From assembly GCA_023374025.1 (NCBI GenBank), contig SIJG01000066.1, forward strand, positions 186,001 through 250,000: a DNA stretch of 64,000 nucleotides. The letters are read 5' to 3'. The position numbers and the translations under genes were made by a program. The notes beneath the pieces were generated by a model, which saw nothing but the letters and a program-made list of their open reading frames with translations, was not told the origin of the DNA and did not search any database. This DNA comes from Heterodera schachtii (lineage: Eukaryota > Nematoda > Chromadorea > Rhabditida > Heteroderidae). Shown here piece after piece: positions 48,167 through 57,875 of the stretch (the first letter of the stretch is position 1; every line of letters starts with the position of its first letter).

Positions 48167-48240
48167 TTCTGCACAACCTTTCAAGCCAAATCAAGGCTTA
48201 TTCTGCACAACCCTCAAGCCAAATCAAGGCATAATTCTGC
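48167..48240 (+). repeat. leader tandem repeat, 34-bp period
   Basis: TTCTGCACAACC...CAAGCCAAATCAAGGC repeats at 48167 and 48201, with a partial third copy at 48235. It lies in the untranslated leader between the primer site and Gag. Confidence 0.85.
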
Positions 48241-48285
48241 AAGCCTAATTTTGGCACTTCAAAAGCCTGGGCGGCTTTCATCGGA

Positions 48286-48393
48286 CATCGACAAAAACTG
48301 ATCACCTGGGTGGTGTAAGTTCCGCTGGGTGCGGTTTCTCATCGACAAAAACTGATCACCTGGGGGGTGTAAAGTTCCGTCTGGGCGCGGTTT
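48286..48393 (+). repeat. leader tandem repeat, 54-bp period
   Basis: Two copies (48286-48337 and 48340-48393) of a unit containing CATCGACAAAAACTGATCAC and ending TGCGGTTT or CGCGGTTT, with a few indels. It may have a role in packaging or dimerisation, or may simply be a slippage product. Confidence 0.85.
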
Positions 48394-48407
48394 AATCACC
48401 AAACAAA

Positions 48408-48608
48408 ATGGACGCGCAACAACTTCAGCAGATTTTGGACGCGGCTCTAAAAAAATCAGCCGAAGTTTTTGCCGCCGCACTCAACATTCAGAATCAAAAC
48501 CCAAACGCAGGGTCATCCACAACAGCATCACTTGCGGCATCAATCAATGCACGCCTCGAAAAATTCAATTATAATCCGGAGGTTGGACAGACATACGACG
48601 ATGGCTGA
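48408..48608 (+). CDS. gag: Gag N-terminal part (before frame break 1)
   Basis: ATG after AACAAA opens a 66-codon frame starting MDAQQLQQILDAALKKSAEV and ending NPEVGQTYDDG before a TGA. The same protein clearly continues in another frame from about 48605 to the next segment, as if one T were missing in GATGG at 48600-48604. Gag forms the virus-like particle that packages element RNA. The intact Gag would extend through the CCHC knuckles at about 49238-49340. Confidence 0.85.
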   Translation: MDAQQLQQILDAALKKSAEVFAAALNIQNQNPNAGSSTTASLAASINARLEKFNYNPEVGQTYDDG

Positions 48609-48673
48609 ATCGATACGGAAAAATCGTTCAACAAGACGGCGCTTCGCTCCCAGAGCAGTCCAAAGTCCAACTT

Positions 48674-50545
48674 TTGGTCGGAAAATTAGACGAGGAGGAA
48701 TACAAACGGTACGTTGACAGCATTGCCCCTAAAGCGACTGAACAGTTCAATTGGCTCGAAACCGTGGCAAATCTGAAAAAGATTTTCGGTGAGACGAGAT
48801 CGCTCTTCCTCCGCCGTTTCGACTGTTTTCAAATTCGCCAAAGCCAAGCTCAAGATCTTTCGAGTCTTTTGGCACAAATCAATTCATCGTGTGAAAACGC
48901 CGAATTGGATTTGAAGAAAGAAGAGCTAAAGTGCATGATTCTCATCATCTCTTTACGCGACGAATTTTCGGATTTGAAACAGCGATGTCTCCAGCGAATG
49001 GAAGAAGCCCGAACCAATGGGAAAAGCATCACCCAACAGGAATTGGGCGAAGAATGCAAAAAGTACCAAATTTTGAAGGAAAGCACATTGGCACTCAGCA
49101 CAAAACAATACAACGCCAATGCCATTCGTGCCAAACCACAACAAGTAAAGGACAAGGCCGACGCAACAAAGCACCACGCCAAACCTAAAGCGGTTCCAAA
49201 ACCGTATGAGAGCAACAGCAAATTGCCAACCCGTCCATGCCCATCATGCGGGAACAAAAACCACTGGCGCTCTGATTGTTGGCACAAAGATGCCAAATGC
49301 CCAAAGTGTGGAAAAATCGGCCACATCGGCAAAGTTTGCCGCAGCAATTCTTCAATTCGCCACATCCAAACGGTGAATACCACTGAAAGGCATGCACAAA
49401 TCAACACCGTCTTTATCGACTTAATTTGCATGGAAATCAATTCAAGCCATCCAAAATATTGGAAAATCCCAATTAAAGTGAACGGCTCAGATTATCCAAT
49501 GCATGTCGATTCCGGCGCACAAATTACATTGTTCACAATCCAAACATGGATTCAAATGGGCAAACCGCCTTTGCTGTCAGCAAATATTCGCGTCAAAAAT
49601 TGCAATGACCAAACATTTGCAATTAAAGGACAATTTTGGTGCGAAGTGCAATACATGGATCGTCCACCAATGAAATTGTTGGCATACGTGAGCCCCGAAA
49701 TTAGCCATAATTTATTGGGCATGCCATGGATAGAAGCTTTGGAAGTGATTCCAAAAGAGATAATGTATCCAAATCTTCATCCAAAAATCAATTCAATTGC
49801 AACGAAAACCAACGAAATCAAAGACACGGAGACATTAATTTCGGCGCTCAAATCAACACACTCCGATGTCTTCAGCCCAGAATTAGGTCACTGCACCAAA
49901 TTTAAGGCCAATCTCATTCTCAAAAACGGTGCCAAGCCTATCTACTGCAAGGCAAGACCCGTTCCACATGGCGCTTTAGTCGACGTAAATGCCGAAATTG
50001 ATCGTCTATTGAAAATGGAAGCAATCAAGCCCATCGAATTTAGCCACTGGGCCGCTCCAATTTTGGCAGTTAAAAAAAGGAATGGCAAAACACGCGTGTG
50101 TATCGATTTTTCCACTGGATTAAACGACGCACTTGAGCTACACCGCCATCCGCTGCCACGTCCTGACGACATTTACAATGCAATCGCCGGGTCTAAATAT
50201 TTCTCGCGCCTCGATTTGCGCGACGCTTATCTGCAATTGGAATTGTCTGATGAGTCTAAAAAGCTGTGTACAATCAACACACACCGCGGACTTTTTCAAT
50301 GCCAGCGTTTACCATTCGGCGTAAAATCAGCGCCTGCAATTTTTCAAAGTTTGATGGACAAAATTATCACACCCATCAATGGCGCATTCGTCTACCTCGA
50401 TGATGTGATTATCGCCAATACGACTCTCGACCAACACATCAAAACAATTACCAAAGTTTTTGACAAAATCAAACAATTTGGTCTTCGAATTCAACTGGAA
50501 AAGTGCAGTTTCTTCAAAAAGAAACCGTTTTCCTTGGCCACATAA
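48674..50545 (+). CDS. gag-pol: Gag C-terminal part, protease and RT
   Basis: The frame is open from 48605; the first ATG is at 48674. Residues counted from that ATG: capsid-like region 1-150; two CCHC zinc knuckles at 189-202 (CPSCGNKNHWRSDC) and 209-222 (CPKCGKIGHIGKVC), which bind RNA; aspartic protease with DSGA at 279-282; reverse transcriptase with the FSRLDLRDAY block, the LPFGVKSAP block and the catalytic YLDD at 574-577. The frame ends prematurely after KKKPFSLAT because of a one-base shift at the A5 run 50516-50520. No stop or frame change separates Gag from Pol, so a single polyprotein is likely. Confidence 0.92.
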   Translation: MVGKLDEEEYKRYVDSIAPKATEQFNWLETVANLKKIFGETRSLFLRRFDCFQIRQSQAQDLSSLLAQINSSCENAELDLKKEELKCMILIISLRDEFSDLKQRCLQRMEEARTNGKSITQQELGEECKKYQILKESTLALSTKQYNANAIRAKPQQVKDKADATKHHAKPKAVPKPYESNSKLPTRPCPSCGNKNHWRSDCWHKDAKCPKCGKIGHIGKVCRSNSSIRHIQTVNTTERHAQINTVFIDLICMEINSSHPKYWKIPIKVNGSDYPMHVDSGAQITLFTIQTWIQMGKPPLLSANIRVKNCNDQTFAIKGQFWCEVQYMDRPPMKLLAYVSPEISHNLLGMPWIEALEVIPKEIMYPNLHPKINSIATKTNEIKDTETLISALKSTHSDVFSPELGHCTKFKANLILKNGAKPIYCKARPVPHGALVDVNAEIDRLLKMEAIKPIEFSHWAAPILAVKKRNGKTRVCIDFSTGLNDALELHRHPLPRPDDIYNAIAGSKYFSRLDLRDAYLQLELSDESKKLCTINTHRGLFQCQRLPFGVKSAPAIFQSLMDKIITPINGAFVYLDDVIIANTTLDQHIKTITKVFDKIKQFGLRIQLEKCSFFKKKPFSLAT

Positions 50546-51036
50546 TTTCTGAAAATGGCCTACGCCCGGACCCATCAAGAGCCGAGGCTATTCGAAAAAT
50601 GCCAGCGCCACATGACAAGTCGACTCTTCGGTCTTTCCTTGGAGCGCTCACTTACTACGGCAAATTCATCAAACAAATGCGCGAAATAAGAAGCCCATTA
50701 GATGAATTGCTCAAAAAGGATATACCATGGAAATGGGAAGATGCGCAACAAAAATCCTTCGAGAAAGTTAAAGAAATTATGCTTTCGGATTTATTGCTGA
50801 CGCATTTCGACCCCAAATTGCCGATCATTGTGGCCGCTGATGCATCAAAAGGAGGAATTGGTGCCACAATCAGCCATCAATTTCCCGACAAAAGTGAACG
50901 TGTCATTAAACACGCATCATGCACTTTCTCGGCAGCTCAACAAAATTACAGCCAAATCGAAAAGGAGGCTTTGGGATTAGTGTTGCGGTACAAAAATTCC
51001 ACCGCATGCTATACGGCAGAAAATTCACTCTGCTGA
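50503..51036 (+). CDS. pol: RT C-terminus and RNase H N-terminus
   Basis: The real protein segment runs from about 50516 to 50983. It starts with the VFLGHIIS motif that follows RT palm in gypsy elements, then the LRSFLGALTYYGKFI connection, and the RNase H start VAADASKGGIGA with its catalytic Asp (about 50839). Residues after ALGLV are out of frame, because a base appears to be missing in the T run at 50983-50984. The ATG at 50503 is not the true start. Confidence 0.88.
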   Translation: MQFLQKETVFLGHIISENGLRPDPSRAEAIRKMPAPHDKSTLRSFLGALTYYGKFIKQMREIRSPLDELLKKDIPWKWEDAQQKSFEKVKEIMLSDLLLTHFDPKLPIIVAADASKGGIGATISHQFPDKSERVIKHASCTFSAAQQNYSQIEKEALGLVLRYKNSTACYTAENSLC

Positions 51037-52673
51037 CTGATCACAAGCCCCTACTGGCAATCTTCGGATCAACAAAAGGCATCCCAATTTATTCAGCCAG
51101 CCGACTTCAACGCTGGGCGTTAATTTTGTCAAATTACGAATTTGATATTAAATACGTCAACACAAAGGCATTCGGAAATGCCGATGTACTTTCGAGGCTC
51201 ATCGCAAATTACCCGAGGCCATCGGAAGACATTCTCATCGCAAACATCTGCAACGACACTGATTGCTGTGTTAATTTTGTTTTTGAGGCCAAAATCGAGC
51301 AACTTCCGATCACCGCGAAAATAATAGCGGAGGAAACAGCAAAAGACGAAATTTTGCAACAAATTAGCGCTTTTACCAAACAAGGATGGCCACAAAAGCT
51401 GAACGACATTAAATTGTCTCCTTTTCTTCCAAAAAAGGCACAAATATCCGAAATCGAAGGATGCCTCGCCTACGGTGAACGAATTATAATCCCTTCGACA
51501 CTCCGGAACAACATCCTCAAATCATTGCATTTCGCGCATCCCGGCATTGTGCGAATGAAAGCCATTGCCAGGAACCACGTTTACTGGCCCGGAATTGACT
51601 CCGAAATCGAACGAGTGGTCAAGCAATGCGAGGAATGTCACTCAGCAGCCAAAAATCCTACAAAGGCGAATCTCCAGCCATGGAAAGCAGCAAGCGGAGT
51701 TTTTGAGCGAATTCACATTGATTTCGCCGGCCCGTGTGCTGACGGCCAAACATACCTGGTTTTGGTCGACGCTTACTCAAAATGGCCTGAAGTATGGCAA
51801 ATGGAAAGGACTTCCAGCCAACTCACCATTTCAATGCTCAAATCATTCGTGCATCGGCTCGGAATTCCCAAAGAAATTGTCTCCGACAACGGAAGCCAAT
51901 TTCGATCCGCCGAATTTGCACAATTCTGCAAAGAATTCGACATAAACCACACTTTCACACCGCCGTTCCACCCAATGTCGAATGGGGCCGCTGAACGGTT
52001 TGTCGACATTTTCAAAAGGTCAATGAAAAAGTGCCGTCAAGAGGGCAAAGATTGGCTTCAAAAAGTGCTTTTGGCGTATCGCACGACACCAAGCACGGCA
52101 CTCAACGGCCATTCGCCGGACGAACTTTTCCTTGGCCGCCGCATGCGCACAAAAATCACACTTGTCCACCCGGAAAAACAAAAACTCCAGCCATCAAATT
52201 TGGAAAATTTTAAACAATTCCAAGGGCAATACACCAAAAAGATGGAACCCCAATTCAACACCAAACACGGAGCAAAATCAGTCAATTTCCAAAAAGAGGA
52301 ACCAATTTATTTTTGGAATTTGAAAAACAATAAAGCCATTTGGCTTCCGGGAAAAATTATAGAGAAATTGGGCACCTCTCCGACGTATCGCATTTTGGCA
52401 CCGACGCTTGGCCGAGCCATTCATCGCCATGCCAACCAAATCAGGCGACGTTACCCAATTGAATTGGAGGACAATGATCAAGTCGTAGAAAATGATCAGA
52501 CACAGGCACAAAATCCGCCGCAATCGCCGATCGCGCAAAAACCGCAAACGAATCGCCAGCAAACGCCCGCCGCTGAGCCCGTACATTTGCGCCGATCAGG
52601 AAGAGCCAGGCAAGCACCGCAACGACTGGACCTGGATCCGGCAAAGCCAAAATACGGCTTAATCCGATCTTAA
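50919..52673 (+). CDS. pol: RNase H C-terminus and integrase
   Basis: True segment from about 50985 to the TAA after LIRS. RNase H ends with the LLTDHKPLLAIF and NADVLSR motifs. The integrase has an HHCC zinc finger (His at 51528 and 51537, CEEC at about 51628-51639). Its catalytic core has D at 51720 (IDFAGP), D at 51885 (SDNGSQF) and E at 51993 (GAAERF), giving D-54-D-35-E. The C-terminal region has a basic RRSGRARQAPQRL tail before the stop. No chromodomain was recognised. Integrase joins the cDNA to host DNA. The ATG at 50919 is not a real start. Confidence 0.92.
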   Translation: MHFLGSSTKLQPNRKGGFGISVAVQKFHRMLYGRKFTLLTDHKPLLAIFGSTKGIPIYSASRLQRWALILSNYEFDIKYVNTKAFGNADVLSRLIANYPRPSEDILIANICNDTDCCVNFVFEAKIEQLPITAKIIAEETAKDEILQQISAFTKQGWPQKLNDIKLSPFLPKKAQISEIEGCLAYGERIIIPSTLRNNILKSLHFAHPGIVRMKAIARNHVYWPGIDSEIERVVKQCEECHSAAKNPTKANLQPWKAASGVFERIHIDFAGPCADGQTYLVLVDAYSKWPEVWQMERTSSQLTISMLKSFVHRLGIPKEIVSDNGSQFRSAEFAQFCKEFDINHTFTPPFHPMSNGAAERFVDIFKRSMKKCRQEGKDWLQKVLLAYRTTPSTALNGHSPDELFLGRRMRTKITLVHPEKQKLQPSNLENFKQFQGQYTKKMEPQFNTKHGAKSVNFQKEEPIYFWNLKNNKAIWLPGKIIEKLGTSPTYRILAPTLGRAIHRHANQIRRRYPIELEDNDQVVENDQTQAQNPPQSPIAQKPQTNRQQTPAAEPVHLRRSGRARQAPQRLDLDPAKPKYGLIRS

Positions 52674-52700
52674 ATCCCAAATCGAGGGACAATCGACTTA

Positions 52701-52710
52701 AGGAGGGAGG
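52701..52710 (+). promoter_or_regulatory. polypurine tract
   Basis: AGGAGGGAGG immediately before the 3' LTR, the RNase H-resistant primer for plus-strand DNA synthesis. Confidence 0.9.
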
Positions 52711-53007
52711 TGTTGGATAAGGATCAAAGATCACTTACACCTCATCACTGTTATTGACTTTTCCTCTCCCCCTTTCTCTGTCACGCACTATTTCAATTGT
52801 CTCTCTCTCTGCCTATCTCTTCCACATTTCTCTGACCCAACGTCTTTATAAGTGTGCCCATTCCCTCACTCATGGCTCTCCGCTCCATTCATTCGCATTG
52901 GACATTTATTTATTAATTTGTTCTCCTTCATCACTGCTCTCCTCCGACATCATCATTTGTGCATTTATTTTATTTGTGTTATTAATAAATATTGTTGGTA
53001 CACAACA
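52711..53007 (+). repeat. 3' LTR (297 bp)
   Basis: Appears identical to the 5' LTR along its full length. It carries an AATAAA at 52984-52989, the likely 3' processing signal of the element transcript. Confidence 0.97.
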
Positions 53008-53012
53008 CTAAT
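53008..53012. repeat. 5-bp target duplication CTAAT (right)
   Basis: Right copy of the duplication created on insertion. Confidence 0.95.
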
Positions 53013-56000
53013 AATTCGCACGAAATAACAAAATATTTCCAAAAATGTAAATAATAAAATAAATGCTATGAAATATTATTTATTAACAAATTAAAATAAA
53101 TAAATGTTTACAGTTCAATAATAATTTTCTTAATTTAAAATATTGGTCAAAGAAAAATTGACAACGATGAAGAAAACGCTTAAAAGTTAGAAGAAAAATT
53201 AATGCAAAATTGGCCTCGAAATTTAAAATAATATATGTATAACGATTATTAAAAAATATAAACCTGACCTTAAAATTATAATTATTAGTTATTCAAAATA
53301 ATAAAATTTTGCATTAAAATTAAAATTAAATTAAATGTTAAGATTAGAATATTATAATCAATCAATTTAAAGTAAAATAATCAAAAGATTTTAAGTCATT
53401 TATAAAACTAAATATTTTAAAAACATAATAATCAATTCAAATATAATCGGATTTTGGCACATACACGTCAAAAGTCCTGTCCATTACAATCGGTCATGAG
53501 ACTTTCATATTAATTTATAATTAGAAGCTATTCAGGATTAAACAAAATTTAAAAAAATAATTCTAATTTTTTATTATAAATCTTGGGGAAAGGAATTATA
53601 TTTTTTTAAAATAATAAGAAATTATATAAAAATAAAATAAATTAATACTTAAAATTTATTTTTCTGATTTATAAAAAGTTAAATACTTTGGATTAATATA
53701 TTTTTTTTTATTAAAAGCAATAAAATGAAATGCATCAATATTAAAATGTTTAAAAAATAAATAGTCAAAAATATAAAAACTTTTTGAAATATTTTTTAAT
53801 CATAAGGAAATTTATATATAATATTTTAAAGCTGATATATTTAAATATTTAGATTATTTTTGACCAAAAAAATAAAAAAGTCATCGCCTGAAAAAGATTA
53901 ATATAATTAATCATCCAAATAAATCTACAATCTATAAAAAAATAATAATTTATAGAAAATTATAAAACTTTAACTGATAAATATTAGATAAAATTTTTTC
54001 GCATTGTAAATGAAATTTAAAAATTATTGTTTATTAAATTTATCTTTATTTTAAAAGGAATGAATTAAACGTACATTATTTAAAACTTTGAATAAATTGC
54101 TGATCGCAAATTTAAACTGACAGAAAATATAATTTTTTGCCCAGATAAAAAGAAATTTTTATACAATCAGAAAAAAGTAGTTAATATTAATTGATATAAA
54201 AATAAAATTACTTAAAGCAACAGAAAACAGATAAAAAAATAATTTATATTCAGTTCGGTAATTAATTTATAAAGAAAATTTTACTAAAAATTCTTTATAT
54301 GTGCTAATTTTCCAAAGAGAGTATAAAACAAGATCCTCTGAACATAATTCATACTCAAAATGATATGTAAATTTAATAAAAAATGAAGTTAGAATTATCC
54401 AAGTTAAAAATATATTAATCAACGAAAAAAAAGTTTGTTTCATATTAAATAAGTTTTTGAAATCAAAATTAATTTTTTTTAACTCTATTAAATTAATTGT
54501 TTTAAATAAAATGTCAATTGGAATATAATTTTAAGTTTTCATTAATTATGTAATTAATTTAAAATACACCACACTTATATTTTGAGCAACTTTCGATAAT
54601 TTTATTACTATAATTTTTATAAAATAAACAAAGAAAATAAAAAACTAAAAATTAAAAGCAAAAAAAAAAAAATGAAGAAAAATTTAAATAATCAAAAATA
54701 TTAAGACTAAAAGTAGTATATAAATTTTATTAAAAATTTATGTAATTTCTTTGGAAAATACTTAATAAAAATTTATCTTAAAGAATTAACTAATAAATAA
54801 GAAAAAATTTTATATTATAATCTGTTTTGTTATTATCAGTTTGATTATTTATTTTGAATTGTTTATTTTTTTTTTGACTTTCAGTAATAATTGACTATAT
54901 TTTGGGGAAAGGTTCTAAGCGTTGAAATTAATTTTGCATAATATTTTCAATCTCTTGGTGTTAATCCAATCTTGATTGGTCTTTGTTTTGACGCCAATAC
55001 TCGTTTTTCTCTTTTTTTCTTAGTATTATTCTAAACCATTTTATCTTTTTATATATTATTCTTAATGTTTTAACTAAAAAGCAAATTTTATTCAAATTAA
55101 GGCTGTCTTTTTATTAAAAATTTTAGTTTTTTTTATGTATTATTAAGAAGAAAAAGTAATCATTTAACAACAGCTTTTAAAATAATTAAAGGATTTGGTT
55201 TATTTTTACTTCACTTTTATTAAGGTATTCATTTTGTATTTTTATTTGATCAATTTTATTTGTTTATTTTATTTCTGGCACCATATAAGAGCATTAATAT
55301 GCCTTTGGTTTGCTTGATAAATTATTAAATTAATTAAATCTATTTTAATTAAGAAACAAAATTAATGAAAAGTAATAATAAGGTTTTATAAACAATAAAA
55401 AATTTATAATTTTTTATTATTTGAGTGTTATAATTATAGGCAAATAATAAAGATTTATTAATAATTTTTTTAATTTTTTACCTTAAGCTAAATTTTTATA
55501 ATTAATTCTCGGTTTATATTGAAAAAAAAAATTTTTTTTTTATTAGGAACTTAATTTTGATTACTAGTGGCTTTAATACTTTTGAGTGCCTTTCCATCAT
55601 ATTATTTTGTATTTTTTCTTGGTTATAAAATATTAAATTTCTAATATTCATTAAAAATCCTTTTATTATTTGCCTTTATTGATTTTATGAAATGTTTTTA
55701 TTACGCTTTATTTTTTGGTGCGCTTTCTTTGACAGATTTAAAATCAGTATTTAAATAAATATGTACTCATAATCTTAAATAAATATGCTTAAATTTCAAA
55801 AATTATTTTGAATTTTCAGATCTGCTACTTTTTTAATTATTTATGAATTAACAATAATGAACATTTGAACATAATTTAACAAAGATTTAATTTTAAATTT
55901 TATAAATTTTCATTCATATTCATCTAAATGTTTGAAAAATTAAATTACTTTATTTGTCAGTAAATTATATTTAAATTCGGGATTTGCAAAAGTTTAATTT

Positions 56001-57699
56001 AAAATCATAAAAAATATTAATAAAAATGTTGTTTTTGCCATTTATTTTTAATTTGTTTCATAAAATTTTTAATTATTTTTCATCTTTTGTTCGGGTTTAA
56101 TTATATATTATTTTAAGAAATATGTTTATTTTCAATTGCCTACAGATAATTAACTTAATTATTAATTAATTGTTTCAAAAAAGCAGGCCGAACAATTTGG
56201 TCAAAAAGAAAATATAGCGTATAAATAAACGAAAAATTATCAATTCAAAATATAAACTGAAATACTAATATAACTTTATTTTCATTTAAATCAAACATTT
56301 TTTAAACATTTAAATAACAAAACAAAATTTAAAGTCTTACCAAGAGAATATTTAATAAAGAAAAAAATCTGTTTTTTATGCAACAAAGAAATAGAAAAAT
56401 AAAAGATTTTTAAATCTTTTAACATGGTAGAGAACTGTATGGCTATCAAAATATTCCGTGGATATAAATTTATGTTTTTTAAGTAAAAATTGGGATTTAA
56501 AAAGCATTGTTTTAGAATAAAAACAAGAATAAATCATTTTTATTTATTAGCAAATTTCATATACATTATGAAATGATTATACATTTAGCAAAATTAATTT
56601 TAAATAAAGTCATTATGGAATTAAATTAGTAAAATGAATATCAAACTTTTACTCAGAGATCAATTTTCAACTTTAAATAATGATTATTAATTTTTTCCGA
56701 TGTTTGATATCGTTTTTTTAATAAATATTTTTTTAAATTGGTGTTATCATTAAATAAGATTTTTACTCATAAATTCATTTAAATCGAAAACAAATTTGTG
56801 TTAACAAATTGATTTATTTATTGGTGTCAAAATTAATGTGAAAAAGAAGCATGGACGGTCAAAAGAAAATTCAAATTAATTTATAATTTAATTAAATTGA
56901 TCAGAAATAATAAAATAAGATTTTCGAGCTTTTTCACAATAAATTTATAGAGAAATAACTCATTTTGTTAAAATAATAAGCAATTATAAGAAAAAAACCT
57001 AAAAATAAAAATATTGTTTTCCAAGGATTAGAAAAAAGTTAAACACAGAAGAATAATCATTATTATTATTAAAAACAATAAAAATTATGTATTTTAAATT
57101 AAAATTTTTAATCAACATTAAATAAAATTTATTGGAATGTAAATTAAAGTTTATTTTTTCAAGCGACAGAAAATTATTATTATTTTTTTTAAATAATTTA
57201 TAATCAATATTCAGTTTTAATACATGAAATAGTTTAGAACTTCAAAACTTTATATTTAAGAATTGACGTTGACAGTCATCAAAGTAATCTCAATGAGTAG
57301 CGATCAAGATTGAAAAAATTCTAGGTCAAGTTATTTTTCTATAAATAATTAATATACTAAATATAAAATAACAGAAAATGTAAATTTTAAAATTTGCATG
57401 AATTTTAATTCAGGGCATTGAGTAAAATAATAATTGTTAGGGCTAATTATATGAATTTTCATTGCCTGTTAATTCAAAAATTTATGTGAGTGAAAAGAAA
57501 TTGATGATTTGACATTTTACAATATATTCTGTAATTTATCTCTAACTTTCTATGAATTGTTAATTTTTGAACGCTTTCCCTAACCAATTTATTCTTTTTT
57601 AGAACTCAATTTTTAATTTGTTGTTTGCTCCGTGAAAGCTTCGCGAATATGAATGTTTTTTTAAGATTCCCAAAAAAAAGATATAATATGGTTTGTTTG
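53013..57699. other. AT-rich noncoding DNA
   Basis: No supportable gene. A mixed-composition patch at 53450-53505 is unassigned. Confidence 0.5.
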
Positions 57700-57875
57700 T
57701 GGGTCAGGTTCGGAACGGGGCGATGTAAATATTATATATATTTTTTTGGTCAAAATCTTTTTTATAAAATCAGTTCAAAAATTTTTAAACAATAACTATG
57801 GACACGAATAGAGAAAATACTCATTCGAACATTATACCACAACCGGTTTCCGACCCTGAAAACCCCGAAAAACAA
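57700..57875. repeat. small foldback-like repeat
   Basis: GTCAGGTTCGGAACGGGG (about 57704-57721) resembles the reverse complement of CCGGTTTCCGACCCTG (about 57843-57858), followed by AAAACCCCGAAAAAC. A short AT-rich centre separates the two GC-rich ends. Probably a degraded MITE. Confidence 0.4.

Larger units (their letters stand above)
47838..53007 (+). mobile_element. complete Ty3/gypsy LTR retrotransposon (5170 bp)
   Basis: Order: LTR, primer binding site, repeat-rich leader, Gag with CCHC knuckles, protease, RT, RNase H, integrase, polypurine tract, LTR. Integrase follows RNase H, which defines Ty3/gypsy rather than Ty1/copia. No env-like frame follows integrase. The LTRs appear identical by eye over 297 bp and the target duplication is exact, so insertion is recent. 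Three single-base frame breaks (about 48602, 50516-50521 and 50983) interrupt an otherwise intact reading frame. The integrase zinc-finger style (H-x2-H-PG) recalls the invertebrate K02A2.6-like gypsy group; that assignment is inference. GC content is much higher than the surroundings. Confidence 0.97.

Noticed and set aside
47881..48234. Open frame of 117 codons in the 5' LTR, repeated at 52754
   Set aside because: It is the LTR sequence itself, appears in both LTRs, covers the TATA-like box and polyadenylation signal, and shows no domain.
48850..49440. 196-codon minus-strand open frame inside the retrotransposon
   Set aside because: It is antisense to Gag with its zinc knuckles, an overlap shadow of a well-supported protein.
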